A stretch of DNA of 64,000 nucleotides from Gemmatimonas sp. UBA7669 (GTDB lineage Bacteria > Gemmatimonadota > Gemmatimonadetes > Gemmatimonadales > Gemmatimonadaceae): positions 36,664 to 100,663 of the forward strand of contig NZ_DLHL01000056.1 in the NCBI RefSeq assembly GCF_002483225.1. The letters run 5' to 3'. Numbering within the stretch: position 1 is the stretch's first letter; the number at the start of each line of letters is the position of its first letter. Below are positions 7,936 through 17,759 of the stretch, in pieces. A model generated the notes under the pieces. That model was not told where the DNA came from. It worked only from the letters and a program-made list of their open reading frames with translations, and did no database searches. The translations under genes were made by a program, and so were the position numbers.

Positions 7936-8008
7936 AGCTGACGAGGGGGCTCGAACCCCTGACCTGCTGATTACAAATCAGCTGCTCTACCAACTGAGCT
8001 ACGTCAGC
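7936..8008 (-). tRNA. tRNA-Thr (anticodon TGT)
   Basis: A 73-nt cloverleaf on the minus strand. The acceptor GCTGACG pairs with CGTCAGC, the anticodon stem GCTGA/TCAGC encloses loop TTTGTAA (anticodon TGT), and the T-arm reads GGGGTTCGAGCCCC. It is the first tRNA of the cluster, about 90 bases downstream of cysS on the same strand. Confidence 0.97.
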
Positions 8009-8099
8009 AGAAAGGACCCGAACCCGCCGGAGTCACCAAGCATAACGGCTCGGTGGGCTCCGCGGTAGTCACCCGAAGCAGCCCTTCCTCATCCGCCGT

Positions 8100-9506
8100 T
8101 CAGCCCTTCCGCCATCGTGTGCCGCCCGGGCCATCCTCGATGAGAATGCCGCGCGCCGTCAGCTCCACCCGGACCGCGTCGGCGGCAGCAAAGTCCCGCC
8201 GCTCACGCGCCGCACGCCGCGCCGCCAGCCGCTCATCCACCCAGGCCGCCAGTTCCGCGTCCGTCTCCTGTTCGGGCACGAGGTCAAGCACGCCGTCCAT
8301 GAGCCGGAAGGCCGCGCGGGCCCGCTCGAGTGCCGCCACATCATCGCCGCCGGCATCGAGCTCGCGATTGGCCTCGGTGATGAAGGTGAAAAGCGCGGCC
8401 ATGGCCTCAGGCGCGTTCAGATCGTCGAACAGGGCCTCGAGAAACGCCTGCTCCGCACGGGTAGCGGCATCGGCCAGCGCCGGCGTGCCACCTGTTGCCT
8501 CGGCAAGACGACGCGCGAAGGCGCCCACACGATTGACGGCCGCGCGCGACTGTTCGAGCGACTCTTCACCCAGGTTGAGCTGCTTGCGGTAGTGCGCGCT
8601 GAACACGAAGTGACGATAGGCCGTGCCACTGATGCCCTGCTCGCGCATGCCGACCACGTTGGTGACGTTGCCCACACGTTTGGCCATCTTGGCGCCGTCG
8701 GTCAGCAGGAACTCACCGTGGCACCAGCAGCGAGCAAACTGCTGCCCGGTTGCGGCTTCGCTCTGCGCGATTTCGTCTTCGTGATGCGGAAAGATCAGAT
8801 CGATACCGCCTGCATGCAGGTCGAAGGTCTCGCCTAGATACTTCATGGCCATGGCCGAGCACTCGAGGTGCCAGCCGGGTCGCCCGCGGCCCCAGGGTGA
8901 ATCCCAGGCGGCGCCCGTGGCCTCGTCCTCGGGCTTGGCAGCCTTCCACAGCGCGAAGTCCTGCGCGTTTTCCTTGGCGTAGTCATCCTGCGCCACACGC
9001 GCCCCGCTCTTGAGCTCGCGCTTCTCGAGCTGCGAGAGCTTGCCGTAGTCGGGGAAGCGATCGATGGCGAAATACACCGAACCGTCTTCGGCGATGTACG
9101 CCACATCGTTGGCCACCAGACGCTCGACCAGCGCAATCATCTCGGGGATGTGCTCGGTGGCCTTCGGATAGCGCTCGGCGTCTTCAATGCGCAGGTAGCG
9201 ACGATCCTGATGAAACAGCGCCGTGAACGGCTCCGTGACTTCGAGGATGTGCTGCCCCTCAGCCGCCGCCTTGCGGATGATCTTGTCATCCACGTCGGTG
9301 AGGTTCATGACCTGCTCCACCTGCCAACCGGCGAGGCGGAACGTGCGCCGCAGCAGATCCTCGAAGAGGAAGGTGCGAAAGTTGCCCAGGTGCGCCGGGT
9401 TGTAGACGGTGGGTCCACACGTGTACATGCGCACCGTATGACCATCGGCGGGCGCGAACGGCTCAACGCGGCGCGTGAGCGTGTTGTACAGGCGGAACTC
9501 GGGCAT
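8100..9506 (-). CDS. cysS: Cysteinyl-tRNA synthetase
   Basis: The 468-residue class I synthetase starts MPEFRLYNTLTRRVEPF. CGPTVYNPAHLGNFR holds the zinc-binding Cys and the HIGH-type motif (HLGN), WHLECSAM and HHEDEIAQSEA hold further zinc ligands, and GAKMAKRVGN is the KMSKS-type loop. It attaches cysteine to tRNA-Cys. An in-frame extension to 9545 is possible but unsupported by family N-termini. The three tRNA genes follow on the same strand with no obvious terminator between. Confidence 0.97.
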   Translation of the reverse strand: MPEFRLYNTLTRRVEPFAPADGHTVRMYTCGPTVYNPAHLGNFRTFLFEDLLRRTFRLAGWQVEQVMNLTDVDDKIIRKAAAEGQHILEVTEPFTALFHQDRRYLRIEDAERYPKATEHIPEMIALVERLVANDVAYIAEDGSVYFAIDRFPDYGKLSQLEKRELKSGARVAQDDYAKENAQDFALWKAAKPEDEATGAAWDSPWGRGRPGWHLECSAMAMKYLGETFDLHAGGIDLIFPHHEDEIAQSEAATGQQFARCWCHGEFLLTDGAKMAKRVGNVTNVVGMREQGISGTAYRHFVFSAHYRKQLNLGEESLEQSRAAVNRVGAFARRLAEATGGTPALADAATRAEQAFLEALFDDLNAPEAMAALFTFITEANRELDAGGDDVAALERARAAFRLMDGVLDLVPEQETDAELAAWVDERLAARRAARERRDFAAADAVRVELTARGILIEDGPGGTRWRKG

Positions 9507-9557
9507 GGGATGCAGGCGGACAAGGGGAACGACGGCGCGACGCACCGACCCTCCGGC

Positions 9558-10292
9558 TCAGGGCATCGGGTACGACGCCGGAGGCATGGTGAAGTGTAAG
9601 GTGTCCACCCGGCCATGGTGAAGCCGCAGCGCTCGCAATCCGCTGTCCCGATTCTGCGGGATCATGTCGGGCGCCGGCTCGCGTATGCGCGCGACCCGTG
9701 CTGGTTCCATGCTCGCGTCACCGTCCGTTGGCGGGGCACACAAGGGCACTCCGCCTCCATTGGCCGGTGCAAGGACCACCACCGCTCCGCCGTCCTGTCG
9801 TGTGGACTCGGCCCATTGGCGCCAGGCCCGTCGTTCGCTGGACGACGCCGCACCGCTTCGCGAGGCACGCAGCAGGTGCACCGTAGGGGTCACCGTAGGC
9901 GTTGCTGTGTGTGCCACGGTGGCCCGGCCCCCCGCTGAATCCAACGGGGCAGGTGCCTGGAGCCAACCGGCACGGATTTCGTCGGCCAGTACCGCGCGAA
10001 TGCTGGTCCGCCTGAGGCGAACGCCGGGCGCCGCGTGCCGCACCCCGCGCCACCAGCGGGTTTGCGTCAATCGCGGTTCGCCCTCGAGTGCCGCCAGCAG
10101 CACCCGAGCCCCCGCCGGATCGGAGTGATACACGAACACGCAGTTGCCCGGGCTCACGCGGAGATCCACGCGGTCGAGCAGCCGCACCATCACATGACAG
10201 GACGGATGCACGGCGGGCGCGAGGCCGGCCTGCCATTCGGCCGTGACGTCCTGCAGCGCCAGCAGGGGCTGGAAACGAAGTCGGGAGCACAT
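9558..10292 (-). CDS. Hypothetical protein resembling an ABC ATPase without a P-loop
   Basis: The 244-residue product has no clear family. Its first 75 residues read like the start of an ABC ATPase: LLALQDVTAEW, then LLDRVDLRVSPGNCVFVYHS, where active members have VLDGVSLRVAPGE and a P-loop. The P-loop position is HSDPAGARVLL instead of GPNGAGKSTLL, so the Lys and Ser/Thr needed to bind ATP are missing. No LSGGQ or Walker B motif is visible; a late VVVLAPAN is only a faint echo. The start codon lies inside a strong hairpin. It is downstream of pspA on the same strand. A degenerate ABC fold is my inference; it may be an unrelated protein. Confidence 0.6.
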   Translation of the reverse strand: MCSRLRFQPLLALQDVTAEWQAGLAPAVHPSCHVMVRLLDRVDLRVSPGNCVFVYHSDPAGARVLLAALEGEPRLTQTRWWRGVRHAAPGVRLRRTSIRAVLADEIRAGWLQAPAPLDSAGGRATVAHTATPTVTPTVHLLRASRSGAASSSERRAWRQWAESTRQDGGAVVVLAPANGGGVPLCAPPTDGDASMEPARVARIREPAPDMIPQNRDSGLRALRLHHGRVDTLHFTMPPASYPMP

Positions 10293-10320
10293 GTCCGATG
10301 CTAGGACATGCGCTCCCGAC
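10280..10320 (-). terminator. Strong hairpin after pspA, overlapping the next start codon
   Basis: GTCGGGAGC pairs with GCTCCCGAC (9 bp) and, after one mismatch, CATGTCC pairs with GGACATG (7 bp) around a 7-base loop. On the minus strand the tail is TTCGTTTCC, so it can end the pspA transcript. The ATG of the downstream gene (10292) lies in the 3' arm. Confidence 0.7.
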
Positions 10321-10350
10321 GTGTTGCACCATTTGCTTGCGCGTTGTGCT

Positions 10351-11211
<861 letters not shown>

Positions 11212-11214
11212 GGA

Positions 11215-11619
11215 TCAGCGGGCCTCGCGGAAGGCGGCAAGCTCACGCAGGTGTGTCGTGAGCGACAGGGTCATGCTTTCGAACGACGCGAGGAACTCTT
11301 CGAAGTCCAGATGCGCAAGTTCGAGGGCCTCGGTGAGCACGACAGCTTCGCCGTCGAGACCGTAGGCACCGTGGAGCAGATCGGTGGCGTTGAGCTCGAG
11401 CAGGCGCTTGCTGAGCGCGGCCGCTTCAGACGCATCGGTGGGCAGCGGCATGACCTTCACGCGCAGCAGCACCACCGGCGGATTGTGCGTGACCACTACA
11501 TCAAAATCGAGTGCACCGCCGGGTTTGACCACCCATAAACCGGGCTCCACTTCTTCGTGGGTGGCGCCATCGGCGTTCAGGCGGTCGAGAAAGGCTTCAA
11601 TGTCTTCGCGCGTGACCAT
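11215..11619 (-). CDS. YbjN/CesT-like (type III chaperone fold) protein
   Basis: The 134-residue acidic protein shows an N-terminal helix (MVTREDIEAFLDRLNADG), a beta-rich middle (VEPGLWVVKPGGALDFDVVV, VVLLRVKVMPLP) and a C-terminal helical part. This pattern fits the YbjN / type III secretion chaperone-like fold. Proteins of this fold bind partner proteins as dimers and are not catalytic. It ends 3 bases before pspA, so it may act with PspA; that is inference. Confidence 0.72.
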   Translation of the reverse strand: MVTREDIEAFLDRLNADGATHEEVEPGLWVVKPGGALDFDVVVTHNPPVVLLRVKVMPLPTDASEAAALSKRLLELNATDLLHGAYGLDGEAVVLTEALELAHLDFEEFLASFESMTLSLTTHLRELAAFREAR

Positions 11620-11702
11620 GTACGGTTCCCTGTGGGTTGCGGATGCGGAGCCCTACGGGAGGCAGCGGTGGATCGTTTCGACACACCGCGTGGAATGTAG
11701 CC

Positions 11703-12689
11703 TCAGGGGCAGCGACCGGAATACAGCGGGGCGCCCTTGCCCTCATTGGTGAACAGCAGGCGACCGTCGGGCAGCCAGCCAATGGCCTCGGCGTTGCGCT
11801 CACGGACCGGAAGGGCGCAGCGGGCGTAGCGCAGCCCCGGACGCCCGGTCTGCGGGTGGATACCGAAGACCTGGATGGCGCCGTAGGTCAGGACGGCCAG
11901 GCGACGGCTGCCGTCTGCCCGCAGTGGTGACACGGCGGCGTCGGTAATCCAATCCCGCGAGTCACCCTTCTGCGGCACGATGGGCAGCGAATCCACCAGT
12001 TCCGCAACGGTGGGGCCCGTGGTATTGCCCGCCCACACGGAAGCGGGCAGACGATGTACACGCGCGGGTCGCGCCATACCGGCGGCACCGCGCGCCGGCC
12101 GCTTGGAGATGAGCCACACCGAGGTGTCCGCTGCGACGTAGATGGCCTCGATGTCCTGCGGGCCATCGGCCAGACGAAAGACGAGCCGTGTGGCGGTGGC
12201 GCTGTTCACATCGCGGACACGGGGCTCAGCGACCCGCCAGAGCGTCACCACAGACCGCTTCGCACCATTGTCGCCTACATCCGCAATGTACAGGCAACGG
12301 CCTTCGAGACAGGGCCCCGCGGCAATGGCCTCCCAGTCGGTGTTGGTGGCGCCCCGCACACGTACTCGGCCCAGTACCCGACCGGTGCTGTCCACAGCGT
12401 ACAGTCGCGCTTCGTTGCCACTGTCGTTGTGCGTCCAGAACAGCGCGCTGTCCCCCGAGACGGGTGCCATGCCACTGGACTCCTTTACCTCGACATCATC
12501 GAAGCGCCCCATGCGCGTCACCTCACGCAGCCAGACCGACTCGTCGCCGTCGCGCACGGTTTCGCGCTTGTCGTCCGCGCGCGCGCGGCACGCGGTGAGC
12601 AGCGGGACGGACCACAGGGCCAAACCCGCCAACATCGCGCGGCATGCCCGGCCCGCTCCCGAGTGCAGACGATGGTGGTGACCGGTCAT
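11703..12689 (-). CDS. Putative lipoprotein with beta-propeller-like repeats
   Basis: The 328-residue protein has a hydrophobic signal segment ending in a lipobox (LLTAC, Cys about residue 34), so it is probably lipid-anchored. The mature part has blade-like sequence: ESSGMAPVSGDSALFWTHND, SGNEARLYAVDSTGRVLGRV, WEAIAAGPC, CLYIADVGDNGAKR. Similar FWTHNDSGN/ADVGDN proteins are known as uncharacterised secreted propellers. No active site can be assigned. Its start overlaps the sdaAA stop by 4 bases, so it is at the end of the sda operon. Confidence 0.7.
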   Translation of the reverse strand: MTGHHHRLHSGAGRACRAMLAGLALWSVPLLTACRARADDKRETVRDGDESVWLREVTRMGRFDDVEVKESSGMAPVSGDSALFWTHNDSGNEARLYAVDSTGRVLGRVRVRGATNTDWEAIAAGPCLEGRCLYIADVGDNGAKRSVVTLWRVAEPRVRDVNSATATRLVFRLADGPQDIEAIYVAADTSVWLISKRPARGAAGMARPARVHRLPASVWAGNTTGPTVAELVDSLPIVPQKGDSRDWITDAAVSPLRADGSRRLAVLTYGAIQVFGIHPQTGRPGLRYARCALPVRERNAEAIGWLPDGRLLFTNEGKGAPLYSGRCP

Positions 12690-13570
12690 CCACCCGATCG
12701 CTTGAGTTCGTACAGACGCTCACGGGCGAGACGACGTCCCGTGGGGGTCGCCGCCAGTCCACCACCTGCCGTCTCGCGATACCGCACATCCATGCTGGCG
12801 CCGATTTCGCCCATGGTGTCGATGACTTCGTCGGCCGGAATGGCAAACTCGATACCAGCCATGGCCATCTCGATGGCCGCCAGCGCAATGGCCGCGCCGG
12901 TGGCATTGCGGAACACGCAGGGCAACTCCACCAGGCCACCCAACGGATCGCACACGAGTCCCAGGGTGCCCTGCTGCGCCAAGGCGGTGGCGTGTCCCAC
13001 CTGACGCGGCGTCCCACCAAGCATTTCCACCGCCGCACCAGCTGCCATGCCGGCCGCCGCGCCCGTCTCAGCCTGACATCCACCCTCAGCACCCGACAAC
13101 GACGCGCGCTCGGCCACCACGGCGCCGATGAGTCCCGCCGTGGCCAGCGCATCGATGACACGCTCGTCGTCGATGCCACGTGCCGCCGCGAGTCCCGTGA
13201 GTACGGCCGGCAGTACACCCGCACCTCCAGCGGTCGGTGCGGCCACGATCACACCCATGGCCGCATTGACCTCCTGCACTGCCAGCGCGCGCGCGAGCAC
13301 ATCGCGGAATGGCGTACCGGCCAATGGGCCGGCGGGACCCGTGCGCAGCTTGGCCGCATCACCGCCCACCAGCTCCGATGCTGAACGCAGATCGCCGACC
13401 AGTCCGCGATCCACGGCTTCACGCATGACCACGAGCGCGCGCCGCAAGGCATCGCGAATCTCCGACACGGGGCGACCCTGGTCCTGCGCCTCTGCGGCGA
13501 GTGCCACCGCCGAGATGGTCGTCCCCTGTGCCTCGGCGTCGCGAATGGCTTCTGCCAGACTCTTGTACAT
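12686..13570 (-). CDS. sdaAA: L-serine ammonia-lyase, iron-sulfur type, alpha subunit
   Basis: The 294-residue protein carries the serine dehydratase alpha-chain motifs: EVNAAMGVIVAAPTAGGAGV, GGCQAETGAAAGMAAGA and GLVCDPLGGLVELPCVFRN. The three cysteines in these motifs are the likely 4Fe-4S ligands. With the beta subunit it converts L-serine to pyruvate and ammonia in the cytoplasm. Its ATG shares one base with the stop of sdaAB (TGATG), implying translational coupling. Separate alpha and beta genes are the Bacillus-type arrangement. Confidence 0.95.
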   Translation of the reverse strand: MYKSLAEAIRDAEAQGTTISAVALAAEAQDQGRPVSEIRDALRRALVVMREAVDRGLVGDLRSASELVGGDAAKLRTGPAGPLAGTPFRDVLARALAVQEVNAAMGVIVAAPTAGGAGVLPAVLTGLAAARGIDDERVIDALATAGLIGAVVAERASLSGAEGGCQAETGAAAGMAAGAAVEMLGGTPRQVGHATALAQQGTLGLVCDPLGGLVELPCVFRNATGAAIALAAIEMAMAGIEFAIPADEVIDTMGEIGASMDVRYRETAGGGLAATPTGRRLARERLYELKRSGG

Positions 13571-14238
13571 CAGGCACTCACCTTGTCGAGACGGAAGGCC
13601 CAGGTCACCCAGGGCAGCGCGCGAATGGCATCGCGCACGGATTCATCGGGCTGATCATCCACCTCGATGACCATGAAGGCATCACCGCCGCGTGCCTTTC
13701 GTGACAACTTGAGTGTGGCAATGTTGCAGTTCGCGTCGGCCAGCAGGCCCGCAATGCGTGCCACCGAGCCCTTCACGTCGTTGGCCACGAGCACGATGGT
13801 GTGCAGGTTGCCCGACACTTCCACGGGGTAGCCGTCAATGTCGGTGACCAGCACGCGGCCGGCGCCGAGCGAGGCACCCGTCATCTGTGACTTGCGGCCG
13901 CCGCGTTCGAGCGTGATGCGTACGGTGTTGGGATGTGCGTCGTCGCCCAGCGAGGTCTTCTCGAACTGATAGTCGAGTCCTTCGCGATCCATGATTTCGA
14001 GTGCGGTGCGCAGGCGCTCGTCATCGGGACGAAAACCCATGAGTCCACCGACGATTGCCTTGTCGGTTCCATGCCCCTCACCCGTGCGCGCGAAGCTGCC
14101 ATGCAACTCGATACGCGCACGTTCGGGGGTGCCGCCAACGAGGCAGCGCGCCAGCAGGCCGAGGCGGCAGGCCCCGGCCGTGTGACTGGAACTCGGCCCC
14201 ACCATGACGGGGCCAATGATGTCGAGGAGGGAGACCAC
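13570..14238 (-). CDS. sdaAB: L-serine ammonia-lyase, iron-sulfur type, beta subunit
   Basis: The 222-residue protein begins MVSLLDIIGPVMVGPSSSHT, with the SSSHT motif typical of serine dehydratase beta chains. It ends with an ACT regulatory domain (about 145-220; VANDVKGSVARIAGLLADAN). The ACT domain may bind serine as an effector. It is the first gene of an sdaAB-sdaAA-lipoprotein transcription unit. Confidence 0.95.
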   Translation of the reverse strand: MVSLLDIIGPVMVGPSSSHTAGACRLGLLARCLVGGTPERARIELHGSFARTGEGHGTDKAIVGGLMGFRPDDERLRTALEIMDREGLDYQFEKTSLGDDAHPNTVRITLERGGRKSQMTGASLGAGRVLVTDIDGYPVEVSGNLHTIVLVANDVKGSVARIAGLLADANCNIATLKLSRKARGGDAFMVIEVDDQPDESVRDAIRALPWVTWAFRLDKVSA

Positions 14239-14292
14239 AGAGCGCGGGGGTGAGGGGTACAGGGTGGTCCCTGAAGCCTACCCCCGCGGGGC

Positions 14293-17253
14293 TCAGCGGA
14301 GCAATGGCTTGAGGTACTGTCCCGTGTGGCTTTCCCGCACTTTCACCACCTGCTCCGGCGTGCCCTGCGCGACAATGGTGCCGCCACGCACACCGCCCTC
14401 GGGACCCATGTCCACGATCCAGTCCGCCGTCTTGATGACATCGAGGTTGTGCTCGATGACAAGAACGGTGTTGCCTCGATCGACGAGTTTGTGCAGGACG
14501 TCGAGCAAGACGCGCACGTCCTCGAAGTGCAGACCGGTGGTGGGCTCATCGAGGATGTACAGCGTGCGCCCCGTGTCGCGCTTGGACAACTCGGTGGCGA
14601 GCTTGACGCGCTGCGCCTCACCCCCCGACAGCGTGGTGGCACTCTGGCCGAGGTGGATGTAGCCGAGGCCCACGTCGCGCAGGGTTTCGAGCTTCTGCAC
14701 GATGCGCGGCTGATTCTCGAACACCCCGCAGGCGTCCTCCACCGTGAGATCGAGCACCTCGGCGATGCTCAAACCACGGAAGCGCACTTCGAGCGTTTCG
14801 CGATTGAACCGCTTGCCCTTGCATACATCGCAGGGCACAAACACGTCGGGCAGGAAGTGCATCTCGATCTTCACGAGCCCGTCGCCCTGACAGGCTTCGC
14901 AGCGTCCGCCCTTCACGTTGAACGAGAAGCGCCCCGGTCCGTAGCCGCGGATTTTGGCTTCGGGCAGTTCGGCAAACAACTCGCGCACCGGCGTGAAGAT
15001 GCCCGTATAGGTGGCGGGATTGGAGCGCGGCGTGCGCCCAATGGGACTCTGGTCGATATCGATGATCTTGTCGAGATGATCGAGTCCGGTGATGCGCGAA
15101 TGCGCACCCGGAATGACGCGCGCGCGGAAGAAATGTCGTGACAGTGACTTCTGCAGAATGTCGGTGATGAGCGTGGACTTGCCGCTCCCCGACACACCGG
15201 TGACGGCCACAAAGAGCCCGAGCGGGAACTCGGCCGTGACGTCCTTGAGATTGTGTTCGCGCGCGCCGTGCACCGTGAGCACGCGGTCCGCATTGCGTGC
15301 GCGACGCTTGGCCGGCACCTCAATGCGCCGTGCCCCGCTCAGGTAGCCACCCGTGATGGACGCGGGGTTGGCGAGGATGTCCTCGATGGTGCCCTCGGCA
15401 ATGACGGCCCCGCCATGCTTGCCGGCTCCGGGCCCGAGGTCGATGACGTGGTCCGCCTCGCGAATGGTTTCTTCGTCGTGCTCCACCACGATGACCGTGT
15501 TGCCCAGATCGCGCAGTTGCTTGAGCGTGGTGAGCAGTCGGCCGTTGTCGCGCTGATGCAGCCCGATGCTGGGCTCGTCGAGGATGTACAGCACGCCCAC
15601 GAGCCGCGAACCGATCTGCGTGGCCAGGCGAATGCGCTGGGCTTCGCCCCCCGACAGCGACTCCGCGCTGCGATTGAGCGTGAGGTAGTCGAGCCCCACG
15701 TCCACGAGAAAGCGCAGACGCTCGCGCACTTCCTTCAGAATGGGACCGGCAATGCCGGGATCGAGTCCCGGATGTCCCGGGCGACGCACCGGCACGCTGT
15801 CGAAGAACGTGAGCGCCTCACCCACGCTGCGTTCCACCACGGCGCCAAGGTTTTCGCCGTGCACGGTGACGGCGAGCGACTCGGGACGCAGTCGCCGGCC
15901 TTCGCAGGACGGGCACGGTGCGGCCACCATGTACTGTTCGAGTTCGAGCCTCACGGCATCCGAACTGGTTTCGTCGTAGCGCCGCTGCACATGCGTAACG
16001 ATGCCTTCCCAGGTGCCTTCCGTGGACTTGGCGCTCTTGGACGCGGTCTTGACCGCCTTGCGTACGCCGCGACGCGCGCCCGGGGCCACGCCGACTACGC
16101 CATGCAGCAGCTGCTGCCGCACGCTGGCGGTGAGTTTGCCCCAGGGGCTGTTGAGATCGAACCCGATCTGCTTGGCGAGGCCAGGCAGAATGACTTTGCG
16201 CAGATAGCCGTCCGGCTCACCCCAGGGCAGTACCACGCCCTCGAGGATGGAGATGGACGGATCACCGAGCACGAGGTCTTCACTCACGCTGCGCGTGGTG
16301 CCCAGACCACTGCAGGTCTCGCAGGCGCCAAACGGCGAATTGAACGAGAAGTGTCGTGGCTCGAGCTCCGGCATGGAGATGCCGCAGTTGGGGCAGCCAT
16401 ATCGCTCCGAGAACATTTCGGTCGTGGGCGTGGCACCATCGTAGCGCAGCACTTCCACCAGGCCTTCGGCCAAACGCAGCGCCGTTTCCACCGAGTCGGT
16501 GATGCGTCCACGGTCTTCCGTGCGCACGACCAGACGATCGACCACCACCGAGATGGAGTGATTGAGTCGCTTGTTCAGCTTGGGCGGATCCGCGAGTTCA
16601 ATGAGCTCGCCATCCACCACGGCGCGCACGAAGCCCTGCTTGCGTGCGTTCTCGAAAAGCTCGCGGAATTCGCCCTTGCGCTCCTGCACCAGCGGCGCGC
16701 GAATCTCGAGGCGGGTGCCGTCGGGCCAGGCCAGCACCTGCTCGGCAATCTGCGCGGGGCTCTGCCGCTGCACCGCGCGCCCGCAATTGGGGCAATGCGG
16801 CGTGCCGGCGCGCGCATACAGCAGACGCAGATAGTCGTAGATCTCGGTGACCGTGCCCACCGTGGAGCGCGGATTGTGGCCTGCGGTTTTCTGCTCGATG
16901 GAGATGGCCGGCGAGAGTCCCTCGATGGAGTCGACATCGGGCTTCTCCATGAGCCCGAGAAATTGCCGCGCGTACGCCGACAGCGACTCCACATAGCGAC
17001 GCTGCCCTTCGGCGTAAATCGTGTCGAAGGCCAGCGAGGACTTGCCCGAACCCGAGAGCCCCGTCACCACCGTGAGCTTGTCGCGCGGAATGGTGACGCT
17101 GATGTTGCGCAGATTGTGTTCGCGGGCGCCACGAACCCGCAGCGTATCGGCATCAGCGGCGTGCTGGTCGGATGACGCGACGGGTGATGCGGGGGCCGGC
17201 CGGCGGGCGGCGCTCGCCGACTCTCGGGATATCTTCGGTTTGGCCATAAGCAT
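14293..17253 (-). CDS. uvrA: UvrABC system protein A (excinuclease ATPase subunit)
   Basis: The 986-residue protein has two ABC modules. Visible elements include the first Walker A (TGLSGSGKSSLAFD), the UvrB-binding region, zinc CxxC pairs (CPNCG, CETC; CEAC and CDVC), both signature motifs (LSGGEAQRIRLA and LSGGEAQRVKLA) and both Walker B motifs (YILDEPSIGLH, YILDEPTTGLH). It recognises damaged DNA and loads UvrB. A Lys/Ala/Ser-rich insert (about residues 395-415) sits in the variable region before the VQRRYDET segment. The start may be the second Met, at 17247. It is divergent from cutA. Confidence 0.98.
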   Translation of the reverse strand: MLMAKPKISRESASAARRPAPASPVASSDQHAADADTLRVRGAREHNLRNISVTIPRDKLTVVTGLSGSGKSSLAFDTIYAEGQRRYVESLSAYARQFLGLMEKPDVDSIEGLSPAISIEQKTAGHNPRSTVGTVTEIYDYLRLLYARAGTPHCPNCGRAVQRQSPAQIAEQVLAWPDGTRLEIRAPLVQERKGEFRELFENARKQGFVRAVVDGELIELADPPKLNKRLNHSISVVVDRLVVRTEDRGRITDSVETALRLAEGLVEVLRYDGATPTTEMFSERYGCPNCGISMPELEPRHFSFNSPFGACETCSGLGTTRSVSEDLVLGDPSISILEGVVLPWGEPDGYLRKVILPGLAKQIGFDLNSPWGKLTASVRQQLLHGVVGVAPGARRGVRKAVKTASKSAKSTEGTWEGIVTHVQRRYDETSSDAVRLELEQYMVAAPCPSCEGRRLRPESLAVTVHGENLGAVVERSVGEALTFFDSVPVRRPGHPGLDPGIAGPILKEVRERLRFLVDVGLDYLTLNRSAESLSGGEAQRIRLATQIGSRLVGVLYILDEPSIGLHQRDNGRLLTTLKQLRDLGNTVIVVEHDEETIREADHVIDLGPGAGKHGGAVIAEGTIEDILANPASITGGYLSGARRIEVPAKRRARNADRVLTVHGAREHNLKDVTAEFPLGLFVAVTGVSGSGKSTLITDILQKSLSRHFFRARVIPGAHSRITGLDHLDKIIDIDQSPIGRTPRSNPATYTGIFTPVRELFAELPEAKIRGYGPGRFSFNVKGGRCEACQGDGLVKIEMHFLPDVFVPCDVCKGKRFNRETLEVRFRGLSIAEVLDLTVEDACGVFENQPRIVQKLETLRDVGLGYIHLGQSATTLSGGEAQRVKLATELSKRDTGRTLYILDEPTTGLHFEDVRVLLDVLHKLVDRGNTVLVIEHNLDVIKTADWIVDMGPEGGVRGGTIVAQGTPEQVVKVRESHTGQYLKPLLR

Positions 17254-17326
17254 AGGAAGCTGCGGCGTCCGGGCGGACCAGACAACCCCGCGCGGTCACA
17301 TTCCAGCGTTCTTTCGGAGGTCGGGT

Positions 17327-17662
17327 ATGTCTCAGTTGTCCCACCAGCCCGTGGTGGTCCTCACCACTCTGCCAACCACCCACGATGCCGAGGCGTTCCT
17401 GACGTCTCTGCTCGCCGAGCGCCTCATTGCCTGCGGGACCGTGGGGCAGGCGGTTCGCTCCGTTTATCGCTGGGAGGGGCAGGTTGAACGCGCAGAGGAG
17501 CTGCCGGTGACACTCAAGACCACACGGGACCGCCTGGAGGCGTTGGAGACCGCCGTGCGCGCCCAACACCCGTATCAGGTGCCGGAGTGGCTGGTGCTTT
17601 CTGTGGAGCAGGCCTCCAGCGCCTACGGGCAGTGGATCGTCGACGGGACCCGGCCCGACTGA
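17327..17662 (+). CDS. cutA: Divalent-cation tolerance protein CutA
   Basis: The 111-residue protein shows the CutA1 pattern: VVVLTTLPTTHDAEAFLTSL, LAERLIACGT, VYRWEGQVERAEELPVTLKT and HPYQVPEWLVL. CutA forms trimers with a ferredoxin-like fold; its link to copper tolerance is weakly understood. A GGAGG Shine-Dalgarno sequence six bases before the ATG fixes the start. It is divergent from uvrA. Confidence 0.93.
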   Translation: MSQLSHQPVVVLTTLPTTHDAEAFLTSLLAERLIACGTVGQAVRSVYRWEGQVERAEELPVTLKTTRDRLEALETAVRAQHPYQVPEWLVLSVEQASSAYGQWIVDGTRPD

Positions 17663-17759
17663 ACACGGGCCTTTGCCATAGGCATCACGGTCCTGTCCCG
17701 GTCCGTTTCAGTGCCGGGACGCGTGGTGGCGGAGCTGCGGGTTGGGTCGTCCCGCGGGT

